A DNA stretch of 64,000 nt from Vibrio astriarenae (GTDB lineage Bacteria > Pseudomonadota > Gammaproteobacteria > Enterobacterales > Vibrionaceae): positions 62,001 to 126,000 of the forward strand of contig NZ_CP047475.1 of the NCBI RefSeq assembly GCF_010587385.1, given 5' to 3'. How positions within the stretch are numbered: the first letter of the stretch is position 1; every line of letters begins with the position of its first letter. Positions 1 to 8,641 of the stretch are shown in pieces. The translations under genes were made by a program, and so were the position numbers. The notes under the pieces were generated by a model. That model had not been told where the DNA came from. It ran no database searches and saw only the letters and a list, made by a program, of their open reading frames with translations.

Positions 1-941
1 TGGTCATAAACCATAGAAGCACCACAATCACCACAGACTGCAATTTGGGATAGTACATTGGGGAATGTGCTCTTTCGTCCCGCAGCTTGTGGTTTATGGC
101 GTTCCTTTTGTTTTGCTTGAGAAAGGTAATAGGTGTCCTCACTGATTATCGATGGATAGAAATCAGGAACGGTAGAGGATTGGACTTTGTTGTTGATGAT
201 ATGGGTGTGATGACCAATAGCAGCTTTAGAGCCTAAGATCTTCTTGATGCTGGTGGTTGCCCATGTTCCGCCCTTTGGTGCTTTTAGACCTTCTTCGTTG
301 AGAATGCGACAGGTGCTTACTGCTCCATGACCATCTATCGACATTTGGAAGATGCGCCTAACAATATCAGCCTTTGATTCGATGATTGAGTAGGTGCGTT
401 TGTCCTCGTTGAGAGATAACCAGAAAGGTGTGTTGCTGTGTCTGGTTGTTGTGTGTGGGTTTGCTCGCTTGTTAGCCCATACCGCCTTGAGACGTTCTGA
501 TTTGGTTTTTGATTCATTGTGAGCACGTTCCATCACTGTCAGAGAAATGATGAGATCAGTGGTGTTTGATTCGCTGTCGTATGTGCGGTCATCAATTAAA
601 GTCACTACTGTGATGTCGTGGTCTATGATGTTGAGAAGTTGACGGAGTGCAGTTTGTACCTTTGCTCGTGATAGACGGTCTAGTGACTCCACCAGCAAGA
701 ATGAACCACGAGGGATTACACCTTGTTCCAAAGCTTTAAGGAATTGCCCTAAACCGTTGTCCTCGTGTGTATTTGCTGATCGAAAGGCAGAAACACCAAG
801 GTCTGTAAAGGATTGTTCAGAGAGGGTTAAAGAGTGCTTTATGCAGTAGTCTTGAGCCAGTTGTGTTTGTCTACGTAGGCTATCGCCTTTTGACTGAATA
901 GCACTGGAAAAGCGGATGTAGGAGTAAGCAATCGTCATCAT
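1..941 (-). CDS. Large serine recombinase (site-specific integrase), 3' end cut by window edge
   Basis: An open frame of about 313 codons runs from ATG ATG at 941/938 to the window edge without a stop. It has the resolvase-type N-terminal domain: a YIRFSS motif at residues 7-12, which holds the probable catalytic serine S11, and LDRLSR at residues 86-91. A 'recombinase' domain follows, and near the left edge a CGDC pair opens what is probably the zinc beta-ribbon of large serine integrases. Such enzymes integrate and excise elements by double-strand exchange at short att sites. The start lies about 85 bp from the break in comM, so this is most likely the integrase of the element that split that gene. 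The C-terminal part, which usually carries a coiled coil, is outside the window. A weak AGAG precedes the start. The family call is firm; subfamily and cargo are unknown. Confidence 0.88.
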   Translation of the reverse strand, partial: MMTIAYSYIRFSSAIQSKGDSLRRQTQLAQDYCIKHSLTLSEQSFTDLGVSAFRSANTHEDNGLGQFLKALEQGVIPRGSFLLVESLDRLSRAKVQTALRQLLNIIDHDITVVTLIDDRTYDSESNTTDLIISLTVMERAHNESKTKSERLKAVWANKRANPHTTTRHSNTPFWLSLNEDKRTYSIIESKADIVRRIFQMSIDGHGAVSTCRILNEEGLKAPKGGTWATTSIKKILGSKAAIGHHTHIINNKVQSSTVPDFYPSIISEDTYYLSQAKQKERHKPQAAGRKSTFPNVLSQIAVCGDCGASMVYD

Positions 942-1029
942 TATCTCTAATCAAATATTATCTTGGAGATGCTAAACCATTTCAAAAGTCGATATGGAAT
1001 AACGAATATTCTAAAAAAGGTAAATGGTA
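942..1029. other. Element/chromosome junction (probable att site) inside comM
   Basis: This short AT-rich stretch separates the recombinase start from the point where comM homology resumes. ComM-like coding begins at CATAGTCTGC (1030), just after a GGT codon-like sequence. In intact family members a Gly-Gly-His-Asn/Ser run precedes the Walker A motif at this point. An in-frame TAA at 1021-1023 closes the comM frame on its 5' side. A small inverted repeat, GAATA-ACGAA-TATTC, lies at about 1000-1014. The exact crossover dinucleotide cannot be set without the other end of the element or an uninterrupted comM allele. Confidence 0.55.
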
Positions 1030-1920
1030 CATAGTCTGCTTTTTCTTGGCCCTCCCGGAACGGGGAAAACCATGCTAGCTTCACGCCTTTGTGACCTATT
1101 ACCTGAGATGAGCGACGAAGAGGCGATGGATACGGCTTCTGTCGCCTCGTTAACGCAACAAGATATCAATGAGCACAATTGGCGTCAGCGCCCCTTTAGA
1201 TCGCCACACCATTCTAGCTCAATGGCAGCGCTGGTCGGTGGAGGCAGTATTCCTCGGCCGGGTGAGATTTCCCTAGCACATAATGGATTGCTCTTCCTCG
1301 ATGAGATGCCCGAGTTTGAACGCAAAGTTCTCGATTCACTTCGTGAGCCACTAGAGTCGGGCGAAATCATCATCTCTCGGGCTCAAGGTAAAACGCGCTT
1401 TCCCGCTCGCTTTCAATTGGTAGGCGCATTGAATCCAAGTCCTACTGGGTACTATGAAGGCAACCAAGCAAGAGTGAACCCTCAAGTTATCCTACGCTAC
1501 CTCAATCGCCTTTCTGGCCCCTTGCTGGACAGGTTTGATATGTCACTGGAGATCCCCTCACTGCCCAAGGGCACGTTGGCACAAGGTGGTGATCGCGGAG
1601 AAACAACACAAGTGGTTAAGCTTAGGGTTGAGCAGGCACGAGGTGCTATGGTTGAACGAGCAGGGAAAGTCAACGCACTCCTTGGCTCGCAAGAGATAGA
1701 ACGCTATTGCAGATTAGAAAAATCGGATGCCGAATTTCTAGAAAATGCGCTACACCGACTGGGTTTATCGATTCGCGCTTACCATCGAATTATTAAGGTG
1801 GCGCGTACCATCGCCGATCTTGAGGGCCAATCAAGTATTGCTCGAGCACATATCGCGGAGGCACTAGGGTATCGCGCCATGGATCGTTTGCTCAAGCAAC
1901 TAACAGCACAAGCGGTGTGA
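1024..1920 (+). pseudogene. comM: comM (yifB) 3' fragment, interrupted by integration
   Basis: The 298 readable residues match the C-terminal part of ComM/YifB, the Mg-chelatase-like AAA+ helicase. The fragment starts at the Walker A motif (GPPGTGKTML, residues 9-18) and includes the FLDEMPEF Walker B region, the sensor/arginine-finger region and the C-terminal helical domain (SIRAYHRIIKVARTIADLEG). Intact family proteins are roughly 500 residues, so about 200 N-terminal residues (Lon-protease-like fold) are missing. They should lie beyond the integrated element to the left. An in-frame TAA sits directly upstream, so no fusion is possible; the ATG at 1024 is accidental. ComM promotes branch migration during natural transformation, and the split should remove or reduce that function unless the element excises. 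The reading frame is otherwise intact, which suggests recent insertion. Confidence 0.85.
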
Positions 1921-2024
1921 ATCGAGAGTAATCAGACCATTAATACAAGGGCTTACATCCAGCGGCGGGATTAGTATAATTGTCCACCGTTTTAATATTT
2001 CAGTTTGTAAGGTCGCCTTTTTTC

Positions 2025-2918
2025 ATGCTTAGCAAAATACTCATGGTGCTCAATGCTACGTTGGTTATTCTCAATTCAGCGATGTGCTCTGTGCTGATCT
2101 GCTTGATTGCCATTGTTAAGCTATTGCTTCCAACGGCACAGCTAAAAGCAAAAGGGACAGCCGCTGCGAATAAGATGATGTGGCTTTGGGCGACAGTGAA
2201 TGCCGCTATTCTTGAGGTATCAAACGATGTTGAGTGGGATATCGAGGAGATCGAAGGTCTTGAAAAAAATGGCTGGTACCTGATGATCAGTAACCACCTA
2301 AGCTGGACCGATATAGTCGTTCTTTGCTGTGTGTTTAAAGACCGAATCCCGATGCCAAAGTTTTTCCTCAAGCAGCAACTTCTTTACGTTCCATTTATTG
2401 GTATGGCCTGCTGGGCGCTCGATATGCCATTTATGCGCCGCTACTCTCGAGAGTACCTACTGCGCAACCCACACAAACGTGGTCAAGACCTTGCGACTAC
2501 GCGCCGTTCTTGTGCCAAGTTTCAGCATACTCCGACTACGGTTGTGAACTATGTTGAGGGCACGCGATTCACCAGTGAAAAACAAGCCAAGAGTCGCGCT
2601 GGCTATCAATATTTGCTGCAGCCAAAATCTGGCGGCATTGCATACACACTGGCCGCAATGGGAGAGCAGTTCGACAATATTATTGATGTGACCCTCGCTT
2701 ACCCGAATAACCCCAATCAGCCCTTTAAAGAGATGTTGATGGGCAAGATGAGTAAGATTGTCGTTCGAGTGGATGTCTTGCCTGTTGACGAGAAGGTCAC
2801 TGGTGATTACTTCAACGACAAGCCTTTTAAGCGAGATTTCCAGCGTTGGTTAGCAGAGCGTTGGGAGAAGAAGGATAAGCGGTTAGATGATATTCATCGT
2901 CAATCCACTGGACACTAA
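2025..2918 (+). CDS. yihG: YihG-like PlsC-family acyltransferase
   Basis: This is an inner-membrane acyltransferase of the 1-acyl-glycerol-3-phosphate acyltransferase superfamily. It has an N-terminal membrane segment, the catalytic HX4D box as NHLSWTD, and the substrate-binding motif VEGTRFT. E. coli YihG has been linked to acyl composition of phospholipids. Long stretches match E. coli YihG as I remember it, for instance FLKQQL and ACWALDMPFM. I chose ATG 2025 (297 residues). A TTG at 1980 would add 15 residues and bring the length close to the E. coli protein, but it has no good ribosome binding site. The gene converges on dsbA-srkA, which in E. coli also lie close to yihG. Confidence 0.85.
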   Translation: MLSKILMVLNATLVILNSAMCSVLICLIAIVKLLLPTAQLKAKGTAAANKMMWLWATVNAAILEVSNDVEWDIEEIEGLEKNGWYLMISNHLSWTDIVVLCCVFKDRIPMPKFFLKQQLLYVPFIGMACWALDMPFMRRYSREYLLRNPHKRGQDLATTRRSCAKFQHTPTTVVNYVEGTRFTSEKQAKSRAGYQYLLQPKSGGIAYTLAAMGEQFDNIIDVTLAYPNNPNQPFKEMLMGKMSKIVVRVDVLPVDEKVTGDYFNDKPFKRDFQRWLAERWEKKDKRLDDIHRQSTGH

Positions 2919-2968
2919 AATACGAAGGGAAGCTGCTGCTCCCCTTGTTGTGTCGCTAAAAGAGCAAG

Positions 2969-3568
2969 TTATTGCTCGAGTAGGTAGTTCACCAGTTCAA
3001 AGTACTCATCGACAGATGAAATAGAGCCAGCTTCAACTAGGTAGCGGTTGTTGACGATAACGGCTGGAACGCCTCTTAGACCACTGTCTTGGAACTGCTT
3101 ATCGAAGCGACGAATCATCGAGTCGACGGCAAAGCCATTGAAAGTTGCGTCAAACTTCTTCGCATCTACACCTTCATCTAGGAAAATTTGACGCAGCTCT
3201 TCGTCATTACGTGGAGCTTTGTTCATGTTATGGATGCGGTTGAACATGATTGGCGCCATTTGGTCATCAATCTTCAAAGCCAGCATCGTGGCGTAAGCCT
3301 TACTCATTGATGGGCCCATTGAGCCACCCATGAATGACACGTGGTTTTTGTTGAGCTTCACGCCTTCAGGTAGTTGAGCTTTCAATTGTGCAATGATTGG
3401 CTCAAATGAGTGGCAGTGTGGGCAGTAGAACGAGAAGAACTCTGTCACGACAGGTTTTTTCGCTGGTTCTAGATCCAATACTGTGTAGTGTGTCCCTTCT
3501 TTAAAGTTAGCGGCATGTGCCGAAATGCTGACTAGAATTGTGGCAAACAGTGCCATTAGTTTTTTCAT
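2969..3568 (-). CDS. dsbA: Thiol:disulfide interchange protein DsbA
   Basis: DsbA is a periplasmic oxidase that puts disulfide bonds into secreted proteins and is re-oxidised by DsbB. The product has 199 residues: a signal peptide with AHA cleavage at about residue 19, then a thioredoxin fold with an inserted helical domain. The active site is C49-P-H-C52, and the cis-proline loop is GVPAV. The start at 3568 is supported by GGAG seven bases upstream; longer readings would run into srkA. The gene lies 17 bp after srkA on the same strand, the same pair as in E. coli, so the two are probably co-transcribed. In vibrios DsbA matters for toxin and pilus assembly. Confidence 0.96.
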   Translation of the reverse strand: MKKLMALFATILVSISAHAANFKEGTHYTVLDLEPAKKPVVTEFFSFYCPHCHSFEPIIAQLKAQLPEGVKLNKNHVSFMGGSMGPSMSKAYATMLALKIDDQMAPIMFNRIHNMNKAPRNDEELRQIFLDEGVDAKKFDATFNGFAVDSMIRRFDKQFQDSGLRGVPAVIVNNRYLVEAGSISSVDEYFELVNYLLEQ

Positions 3569-3585
3569 TATATACTCCATTTTTA

Positions 3586-4572
3586 CTACCACTGTGGCAT
3601 CAGCGAGAGCGGTGGCTCTTCTAACGCCGCAAGTTGTTCTTTGAATGCTAAGACTTGACCTTCCCAATACTTTGGATCATTAAACCACGGAAACGCAACA
3701 GGAAATGCAGGGTCGTGCCATCTTTTTGCCAGCCAAGCCATGTAATGCACCATACGTAGACCGCGTAGTGGCTCAATAAGTTTCAGCTCAGATTGATTAA
3801 AGTCGCTAAACTCTTGGTATGACTCCAATATAGTGTCCAATTGCGCTAGCTTGTCAGCACGCTCACCATTAAGTAGCATCCAAATGTCTTGGACAGCGGG
3901 GCCATTACGACAGTCATCGAGATCAACAAACATCGGCCCGTCACGCCATAATATATTGCCTGGGTGGCAATCCCCATGCAGACGCAAAGACGTGTCAACC
4001 CCCTTCCATTGCTGGTTAACGGCTTGAATGAGCATGTCTAAGTCATTGAAAAAGGCGTTTTCAAGATGAAGTGGGATAAATTGACTCTCTTGTAAGAGCT
4101 TTCTCGGTTGAAGCATGTACTCATCTATGCCGATGGTTGGCCGGTGTTGGAAATGAGTTCGGCTGCCCACTTTATGGATACGTCCAAGGTAGCGTCCAAC
4201 GGCTTCTAGTTGATCGTAATTATCGACTTCGAACTGACGACCACCCACGCTTGGAAAGACGGCAAAAACATAGCCCTGATAGTGGTGCAGAGTCTCGCCA
4301 TTGATTTTTAACGGTGCGGCTACCGGGACCTCTGCCTCAACGAGCTCAAGGGTAAAGTCATGCTCTTCTTGGATCTGCTGCGTTGTCCAGCGTTGAGGAC
4401 GATAAAATTTGACGACATAGCGTTGACGCTCTTCGTCAGTGAATTGATAGACACGGTTTTCATAGCTATTGAGGGCGAGAAGCCCCGACTCTGCACGAAT
4501 ACCTACGCTCTCTAGCGCATACCACATTAGATCAGGGGTTAGCGCATCAAAATTAAAAGACTGTTCAGACAT
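3586..4572 (-). CDS. srkA: Stress response kinase A (YihE/RdoA), APH-fold Ser/Thr kinase
   Basis: The 328-residue protein has the aminoglycoside-phosphotransferase/choline-kinase fold. Visible motifs are the ATP-binding lysine in VVKFYRP (K55), the catalytic loop HGDCHPGN (D201, N206) and the metal-binding aspartates in VDLDDC (about 217-220). E. coli SrkA phosphorylates Ser/Thr, is induced by Cpx stress and counters stress-induced cell death. It precedes dsbA by 17 bp and probably forms an operon with it, as in E. coli. A terminator for the upstream ccoG gene sits just before the ATG, so srkA needs a promoter within about 40 bp or inside ccoG. Confidence 0.93.
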   Translation of the reverse strand: MSEQSFNFDALTPDLMWYALESVGIRAESGLLALNSYENRVYQFTDEERQRYVVKFYRPQRWTTQQIQEEHDFTLELVEAEVPVAAPLKINGETLHHYQGYVFAVFPSVGGRQFEVDNYDQLEAVGRYLGRIHKVGSRTHFQHRPTIGIDEYMLQPRKLLQESQFIPLHLENAFFNDLDMLIQAVNQQWKGVDTSLRLHGDCHPGNILWRDGPMFVDLDDCRNGPAVQDIWMLLNGERADKLAQLDTILESYQEFSDFNQSELKLIEPLRGLRMVHYMAWLAKRWHDPAFPVAFPWFNDPKYWEGQVLAFKEQLAALEEPPLSLMPQW

Positions 4573-4578
4573 AATGAG

Positions 4579-4603
4579 AAAAGGCTCATTGCTGAGCCTT
4601 TTT
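4579..4603 (-). terminator. Rho-independent terminator after ccoG
   Basis: A 10-bp perfect stem (AAAAGGCTCA / TGAGCCTTTT) with a 4-base loop lies between the ccoG stop and the srkA start. On the minus strand it is followed by TTTTC. The plus strand also has a T-run, so it may act in both directions. Confidence 0.75.
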
Positions 4604-4617
4604 CCTTGTTATTTCAA

Positions 4618-6036
4618 CTAGAGCTTCTTAATGAAACGACTCTCTACTTGAACGGTAAAACTTCCACTGTCGCTGAGTATAAACTGAATTGTAGAGACGG
4701 GTGAGGATAATGTCTCCGGGTCGACACCTAAGCTCATCGGCAAACTAAGCACCTCTCCTGGGTTTACCTGTATGGTTTGACGGCCATACCAAGTCACGTC
4801 AGATAAGCCCTCAACATCCAATTGATAGGTTTGGGTTTGTTGGGTTTTGTTGATGATCTTGAGCGTGTAGGTGTTCTCTATTTCCCCTGAGTTGTTGACA
4901 CGAAACAGTTGGGTTCTATCACGAAGGACACTCAGTCCGGCTGGGTCAACATTGACAACTTGGGTGAAGAACAGACCCATCATCACCAGTAAAATTGCAC
5001 CATAGCCCAGCAATTTTGGTCTCATGATCTTAGTGTCATCGCCCGCGAGTCGATGTTCGGTGGTGTAACTGATCAGGCCTTTTTGATAACCCATTCTCTC
5101 CATCGTGTGATCACACGCATCGATACAAGCGCCACAGTTGATACACTCGTATTGCAGCCCGTCGCGGATATCAATGCCCGTAGGGCAAACTTGAACGCAG
5201 AGATTACAGTCAATACAGTCACCTAATCCCATCTGTTTAGGGTCAGCTTTGCGTGAGCGGGGGCCGCGAGCTTCACCGCGCTGGGCGTCATAACCGACAA
5301 TAAAGGTGTCTTTATCAAACATCGCAGACTGAAAGCGGGCGTAAGGGCACATATGTAGACACATGATAGAACGCATCCAACCTGCGTTGCCGTAGGTGCA
5401 GAGCATAAAGAAGATCACCCAGAATGCTGGCCAGAAGGCGACATCAAGGGTAAAGAAGTCGATAACCAATTCACGGATAGGAACAAAGTAGCCAACAAAG
5501 GTAAATCCGGTTAGTAGGGCGATGATAAGCCAAGCAAGGTGTTTAACCCCTTTGCGCAGTGCGAGGTTAGCAGTCAGTTTCCCTGAATCTTGCTTGCGGC
5601 GCTTGTTGGCGCTGCCTTCAAGCTTCTCTTCAAACCAGATATACATGAAGGTCCACACGGTTTGTGGGCATAAGTAGCCACACCAAACACGCCCAAGAAA
5701 CGTGGTGATAAAAAACAAGCCAAAGGCGGCAATCACAAACAGCAGTGCGAGTAGTGTGAGGTCTTGCGGGTATAGGGTTGTGCCGAAGAAGTTGAACTGT
5801 TGATGGCCAATATCGAGCAGCACCGCCTGACGTTCACCAAAGGGTACCCAAGGGATTGCAGCAAACAACACGAGTAGGAACCATCCACCATAGCGACGGA
5901 GCTTTTGAAAAGTCCCTTTGCTCTCGCGAACATAGATGCGGTTGCTAGGGTTAAAGCGATCCTTTGCTCCTTTGTGGGTTTTTGGGTTGAAGGTTTTAGG
6001 CGTCACGTCTTTGACGTCTATTTTGTCCTGACTCAT
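4618..6036 (-). CDS. ccoG: CcoG (FixG/RdxA-type) cytochrome c oxidase accessory protein
   Basis: This is a membrane ferredoxin-like protein needed for cbb3-type cytochrome oxidase maturation; the family is thought to handle Cu(II) reduction for CuB insertion. The 472 residues contain about five transmembrane helices. Two conserved Cys clusters lie in membrane loops (CGYLCP near 119 and CLHMCP near 226). A pair of [4Fe-4S] ferredoxin motifs follows at C274/C277/C280/C284 and C298/C301/C304/C308. The C-terminus is an Ig-like periplasmic domain. No cbb3 structural genes are in the window, so the gene stands alone here. It is followed by its own terminator. No clear FNR box was found upstream. 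Confidence 0.94.
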   Translation of the reverse strand: MSQDKIDVKDVTPKTFNPKTHKGAKDRFNPSNRIYVRESKGTFQKLRRYGGWFLLVLFAAIPWVPFGERQAVLLDIGHQQFNFFGTTLYPQDLTLLALLFVIAAFGLFFITTFLGRVWCGYLCPQTVWTFMYIWFEEKLEGSANKRRKQDSGKLTANLALRKGVKHLAWLIIALLTGFTFVGYFVPIRELVIDFFTLDVAFWPAFWVIFFMLCTYGNAGWMRSIMCLHMCPYARFQSAMFDKDTFIVGYDAQRGEARGPRSRKADPKQMGLGDCIDCNLCVQVCPTGIDIRDGLQYECINCGACIDACDHTMERMGYQKGLISYTTEHRLAGDDTKIMRPKLLGYGAILLVMMGLFFTQVVNVDPAGLSVLRDRTQLFRVNNSGEIENTYTLKIINKTQQTQTYQLDVEGLSDVTWYGRQTIQVNPGEVLSLPMSLGVDPETLSSPVSTIQFILSDSGSFTVQVESRFIKKL

Positions 6037-6201
6037 TGGGCTTCCTTACTTGGGTCACCTGCAGTGCCCCTTTGTTATTGTGCTTCGAATTATATCTTTC
6101 TCATCACAATATTTTAGCTAGCTATATCACTTTTATAACGATCGGTTTACTTGGTTAGTATCTGGAAGGAGGCAAGGAAAATCACGTAGGGGAGGGGAAA
6201 T

Positions 6202-6227
6202 AAAAAAGCGACTCTGTCGAGTCGCTT
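6202..6227 (-). terminator. Rho-independent terminator after yihD
   Basis: A 9-bp stem AAGCGACTC / GAGTCGCTT with a 4-base loop is followed on the minus strand by a run of six T. It lies directly downstream of the yihD stop. Confidence 0.85.
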
Positions 6228-6235
6228 AGTTTTGC

Positions 6236-6502
6236 TTATTCAATAATGCCGCGAGCTTTTAAAATAGCGGTTTTGAAATCATCTTCTTGGTCCTTTTTCA
6301 GACCTGGGATCATCTCTTCTTTATCACTATTGCGCATCTTTAGGTGATAGATAAGAACATCATCTGTCAAATCTTCCAGTTTTCCCTCGTAACCTGCTTC
6401 TTGTGCAAGTTTAACGATAAACTGCATTAGGTTGAGCTCTTGATCTTTAATCCACTCAGGTTGTAGAAGCTCTAGTAGCTCCTCAATACGATGACATTGC
6501 AT
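6236..6502 (-). CDS. yihD: YihD family protein (DUF1040)
   Basis: This is a small 88-residue conserved protein of unknown function. It closely resembles E. coli YihD from memory: shared words are IELLQP-like near the start, [13 protein letters not shown] in the middle and [12 protein letters not shown] at the end. The ATG at 6502 fits the family start and has GGAG six bases upstream; a GTG at 6505 is also in frame but less likely. The protein is acidic and has no membrane segment or signal peptide. In E. coli it also lies near srkA-dsbA, so the neighbourhood is conserved. No biochemical role is known to me. Confidence 0.9.
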   Translation of the reverse strand: MQCHRIEELLELLQPEWIKDQELNLMQFIVKLAQEAGYEGKLEDLTDDVLIYHLKMRNSDKEEMIPGLKKDQEDDFKTAILKARGIIE

Positions 6503-6602
6503 CACTTTCTCCGCTGTACTTTCATTTTATAGGTAGTTATAGCGATAAAGTACCAGAGATCGATAAGTAACCTCAAGAAGCTTGGGTGTTTGTCAGCGGG
6601 AG

Positions 6603-6635
6603 AAAAAGAAAAAGCGCAGTAAAGACTGCGCTTTT
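6603..6635 (-). terminator. Rho-independent terminator after the 55-codon ORF
   Basis: An 11-bp perfect stem AAAAGCGCAGT / ACTGCGCTTTT with a 4-base loop is followed by a T-rich tail on the minus strand. It starts only two bases after the TAA of the small ORF at 6638-6805, which supports that ORF as a transcribed unit. Confidence 0.85.
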
Positions 6636-6637
6636 CA

Positions 6638-6805
6638 TTAGGCTGCTCTTACAACATTAGAAGAAGCAGGAGTTTGTAGAGCTTTCTGCTCCACTAACGT
6701 CATTTTTGGAGCTGCTTTTTTTGCCATCGGAGCGGAAACAAATCCACTGCGACGACGGGTCGCACTGCGGTTGGTGTGCGAAAACCTGACTGTTGCTGGT
6801 CGCAT
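6638..6805 (-). CDS. Candidate small basic protein, 55 residues
   Basis: An ATG at 6805 opens a 55-codon frame ending in TAA at 6638. An AGG lies seven bases before the ATG, and a strong terminator begins two bases after the stop. The predicted peptide is Arg/Lys-rich at the N-terminus (it begins MRPATVRFSH and contains TRRRS), has an AKKAAPK patch and then an uncharged Ala/Ser/Val tail. There is no membrane segment, Cys pair or recognised domain. I do not recognise a family. It sits in a 613-bp interval between yihD and the Spo0M-like gene that otherwise has no gene. It could instead be a leader or part of an untranslated RNA that uses the same terminator. Confidence 0.5.
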   Translation of the reverse strand: MRPATVRFSHTNRSATRRRSGFVSAPMAKKAAPKMTLVEQKALQTPASSNVVRAA

Positions 6806-7115
6806 TTAGATACCTAACTGTCAGGCATATCCATTGCCGAAGTAATGGCCTTACTGATCTTGAGTTATGTTTTGCTTACGCAAAGTGTTGCTCTATGGCT
6901 TCTCGCCTATCCAATCCACCAGTAAGGGGTAGTAACGGATTTACCGTCACTTAAAGGGTAACACTGTTAATAAAGTTGGTCGATAAATAAACACTCTCAT
7001 ATGTAAAAAAACGCCGAATCAGCACTTTAGTTGCAAGGCAAATGGTGTATAAAGGATAAATAGAGTGGTGCTTAAATAAGCACTAAGCATTGCAGGTACG
7101 CGCAAGGAGGTCGCT
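6806..7115. other. Intergenic region with probable long leader of the small ORF and promoter side of the Spo0M-like gene
   Basis: About 310 bp hold no convincing gene. Read on the minus strand, several short hairpins can form (for example AGTAA-TGGCC-TTACT near 6840 and ACGG-ATTTA-CCGT near 6940), suggesting a structured leader for the 55-codon ORF. On the plus side, a small hairpin AGTGGTGCTTA/AATAAGCACT and a strong AAGGAGG ribosome binding site precede the gene at 7116. No promoter could be set with confidence. Confidence 0.4.
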
Positions 7116-7913
7116 ATGTCTTTTCTGAAGAAAACCCTAGCCAGTTTTGGTATTGGATCTGCAAAAGTTGATACCGTACTGCAGCAGAATGTCCTCTTTC
7201 CAGGACAACCTGTTGAGCTCAAGATATTTGTCTATGGTGGTGGCACTGAGCAGGATATCGACAATATTGATGTTGATCTGTGCTGCCAGTATGTGGCAGA
7301 AGAGGCGGTGGAGCGAGGCAGTCATGGTGGCGATTCAATGCGAACTCGTCGTGTAAAACGCCCTTATGTTCTTGGTCACTGGCAGCTACCTTATGCCTTT
7401 ACTATTCATCCTGGTGAGACTCGAGAGTTTGATGTCAGTATCGAAGTGCCATGGAATACCCCGGTCACCGTTGGGGAATCGAAAGTTTGGTTAGAAACGG
7501 GTCTCGATATCTCTCATGCCATCGACCCAACTGATAAAGATATGCTAACCGTTCGGCCTGATCCCCTGACAGAGGGCGTGTTTTCTGCTCTAGAGGCGCA
7601 GGGCTTGCGTATACGTCAGGTTGAGTGTGAAGAGACCAAAGGTTTTTCACTGCCTTTCGTGCAGGAGTTTGAGTTTGTCCCAACGACGGGGCCGTATCAT
7701 GGGCGCTGGCGTGAGCTTGAAATCGTCGCCAATCGCACCAGTGAGGAGCTAGAGCTCTGGCTTGAAGTAGACCGTAACAAGTCAGGTATGAAAGGAATGA
7801 TGGCAAGCTTGCTTGGTGGAGGAAAACTCAAACGTCACATGCTGCTATCCAGTCAATTGACGTCTGAGCAAGCGGGGCAGCAAGTTCTAGAGTATTTAGA
7901 AACCCACTGCTAA
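7116..7913 (+). CDS. Spo0M-like (SpoOM family, arrestin-fold) protein
   Basis: The 265-residue product belongs to the sporulation-control protein Spo0M family, which is widespread in non-sporing bacteria and has an arrestin-like beta-sandwich. The N-terminal half matches the family pattern: a start of the type SFLKKTLASFGIG, then VELKIFVYGG, the PYAFTIHPGE turn and a VWLETGLDI strand. The C-terminal half is less conserved and includes a Gly/Met-rich patch (about residues 222-237). There is no signal peptide, so it is probably cytoplasmic. A strong AAGGAGG lies five bases before the ATG. The function in Vibrio is unknown; in Bacillus the homologue affects the phosphorelay and cytoskeleton. Confidence 0.85.
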   Translation: MSFLKKTLASFGIGSAKVDTVLQQNVLFPGQPVELKIFVYGGGTEQDIDNIDVDLCCQYVAEEAVERGSHGGDSMRTRRVKRPYVLGHWQLPYAFTIHPGETREFDVSIEVPWNTPVTVGESKVWLETGLDISHAIDPTDKDMLTVRPDPLTEGVFSALEAQGLRIRQVECEETKGFSLPFVQEFEFVPTTGPYHGRWRELEIVANRTSEELELWLEVDRNKSGMKGMMASLLGGGKLKRHMLLSSQLTSEQAGQQVLEYLETHC

Positions 7914-7991
7914 TTTGAGCTTACACTTGTACGCTTAATCTGCCATGCTAGCAATTCAATCACTGAATAGCAGTATGGCGGATGCTTGGCG

Positions 7992-8639
7992 ATGGAAAGA
8001 AAACAGGCTTATGGTGCAAGAGAAGAGTTTCTCAATGCACTGACTCACGGTGTAGGAATTTTGCTGGGTATTGTTGGTTTAGTGCTGTTGCTGTTTAAAG
8101 CGCTAAGCCATGATGCTGATACTCTGACTATTGTCAGCATGAGTGTGTATGGTGGCAGTATTATTCTCTTGTTTCTTGCGTCAACGCTCTATCACGCCAT
8201 CCCCCATGAGCGCGCGAAGCGTGCGTTAAAGACGTTTGATCACTGCGCTATCTATCTATTGATCGCTGGTAGCTATACCCCATTTATGTTGGTTAGCTTA
8301 AGGACACCGATGGCGATGGGCTTGATGGCGGTGATTTGGTCGATAGCACTCATCGGTATTATCCTCAAAGTGGCGTTCATCTACCGCTTTAAAAAGCTCT
8401 CTTTGATGACTTACCTTGCGATGGGCTGGCTGTCTTTGCTTGTCATATATCAACTGGCGTTGAAACTGGATGTTGGTGGACTAACTCTGCTGGCTGCGGG
8501 CGGTGTTATCTACTCTCTTGGGGTGATTTTCTATGTTGCTAAGCGCATCCCATACAATCACGCTATTTGGCATGGCTTTGTACTTGCGGGCTGCGCCTGT
8601 CACTTTTTGGCGGTCTATTGGTATGTTGACCCTATCTAG
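7992..8639 (+). CDS. trhA: TrhA/hemolysin III family membrane protein
   Basis: The 215-residue integral membrane protein has seven predicted helices and belongs to the hemolysin III / PAQR-related superfamily. Conserved family features are NALTHGVG near the N-terminus, STLYH (about 55-59), [16 protein letters not shown] (about 74-89) and a C-terminal IWHGFVLAG helix with further His residues; these His, Asp and Ser residues bind metal in the superfamily. E. coli TrhA (YqfA) has been connected to membrane energetics. Despite the family name, haemolysis should not be assumed. ATG 7992 was chosen over TTG 7986; GGCGGA lies eight bases upstream. The gene ends two bases from the convergent DUF3157 gene. 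Confidence 0.88.
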   Translation: MERKQAYGAREEFLNALTHGVGILLGIVGLVLLLFKALSHDADTLTIVSMSVYGGSIILLFLASTLYHAIPHERAKRALKTFDHCAIYLLIAGSYTPFMLVSLRTPMAMGLMAVIWSIALIGIILKVAFIYRFKKLSLMTYLAMGWLSLLVIYQLALKLDVGGLTLLAAGGVIYSLGVIFYVAKRIPYNHAIWHGFVLAGCACHFLAVYWYVDPI

Positions 8640-8641
8640 GC

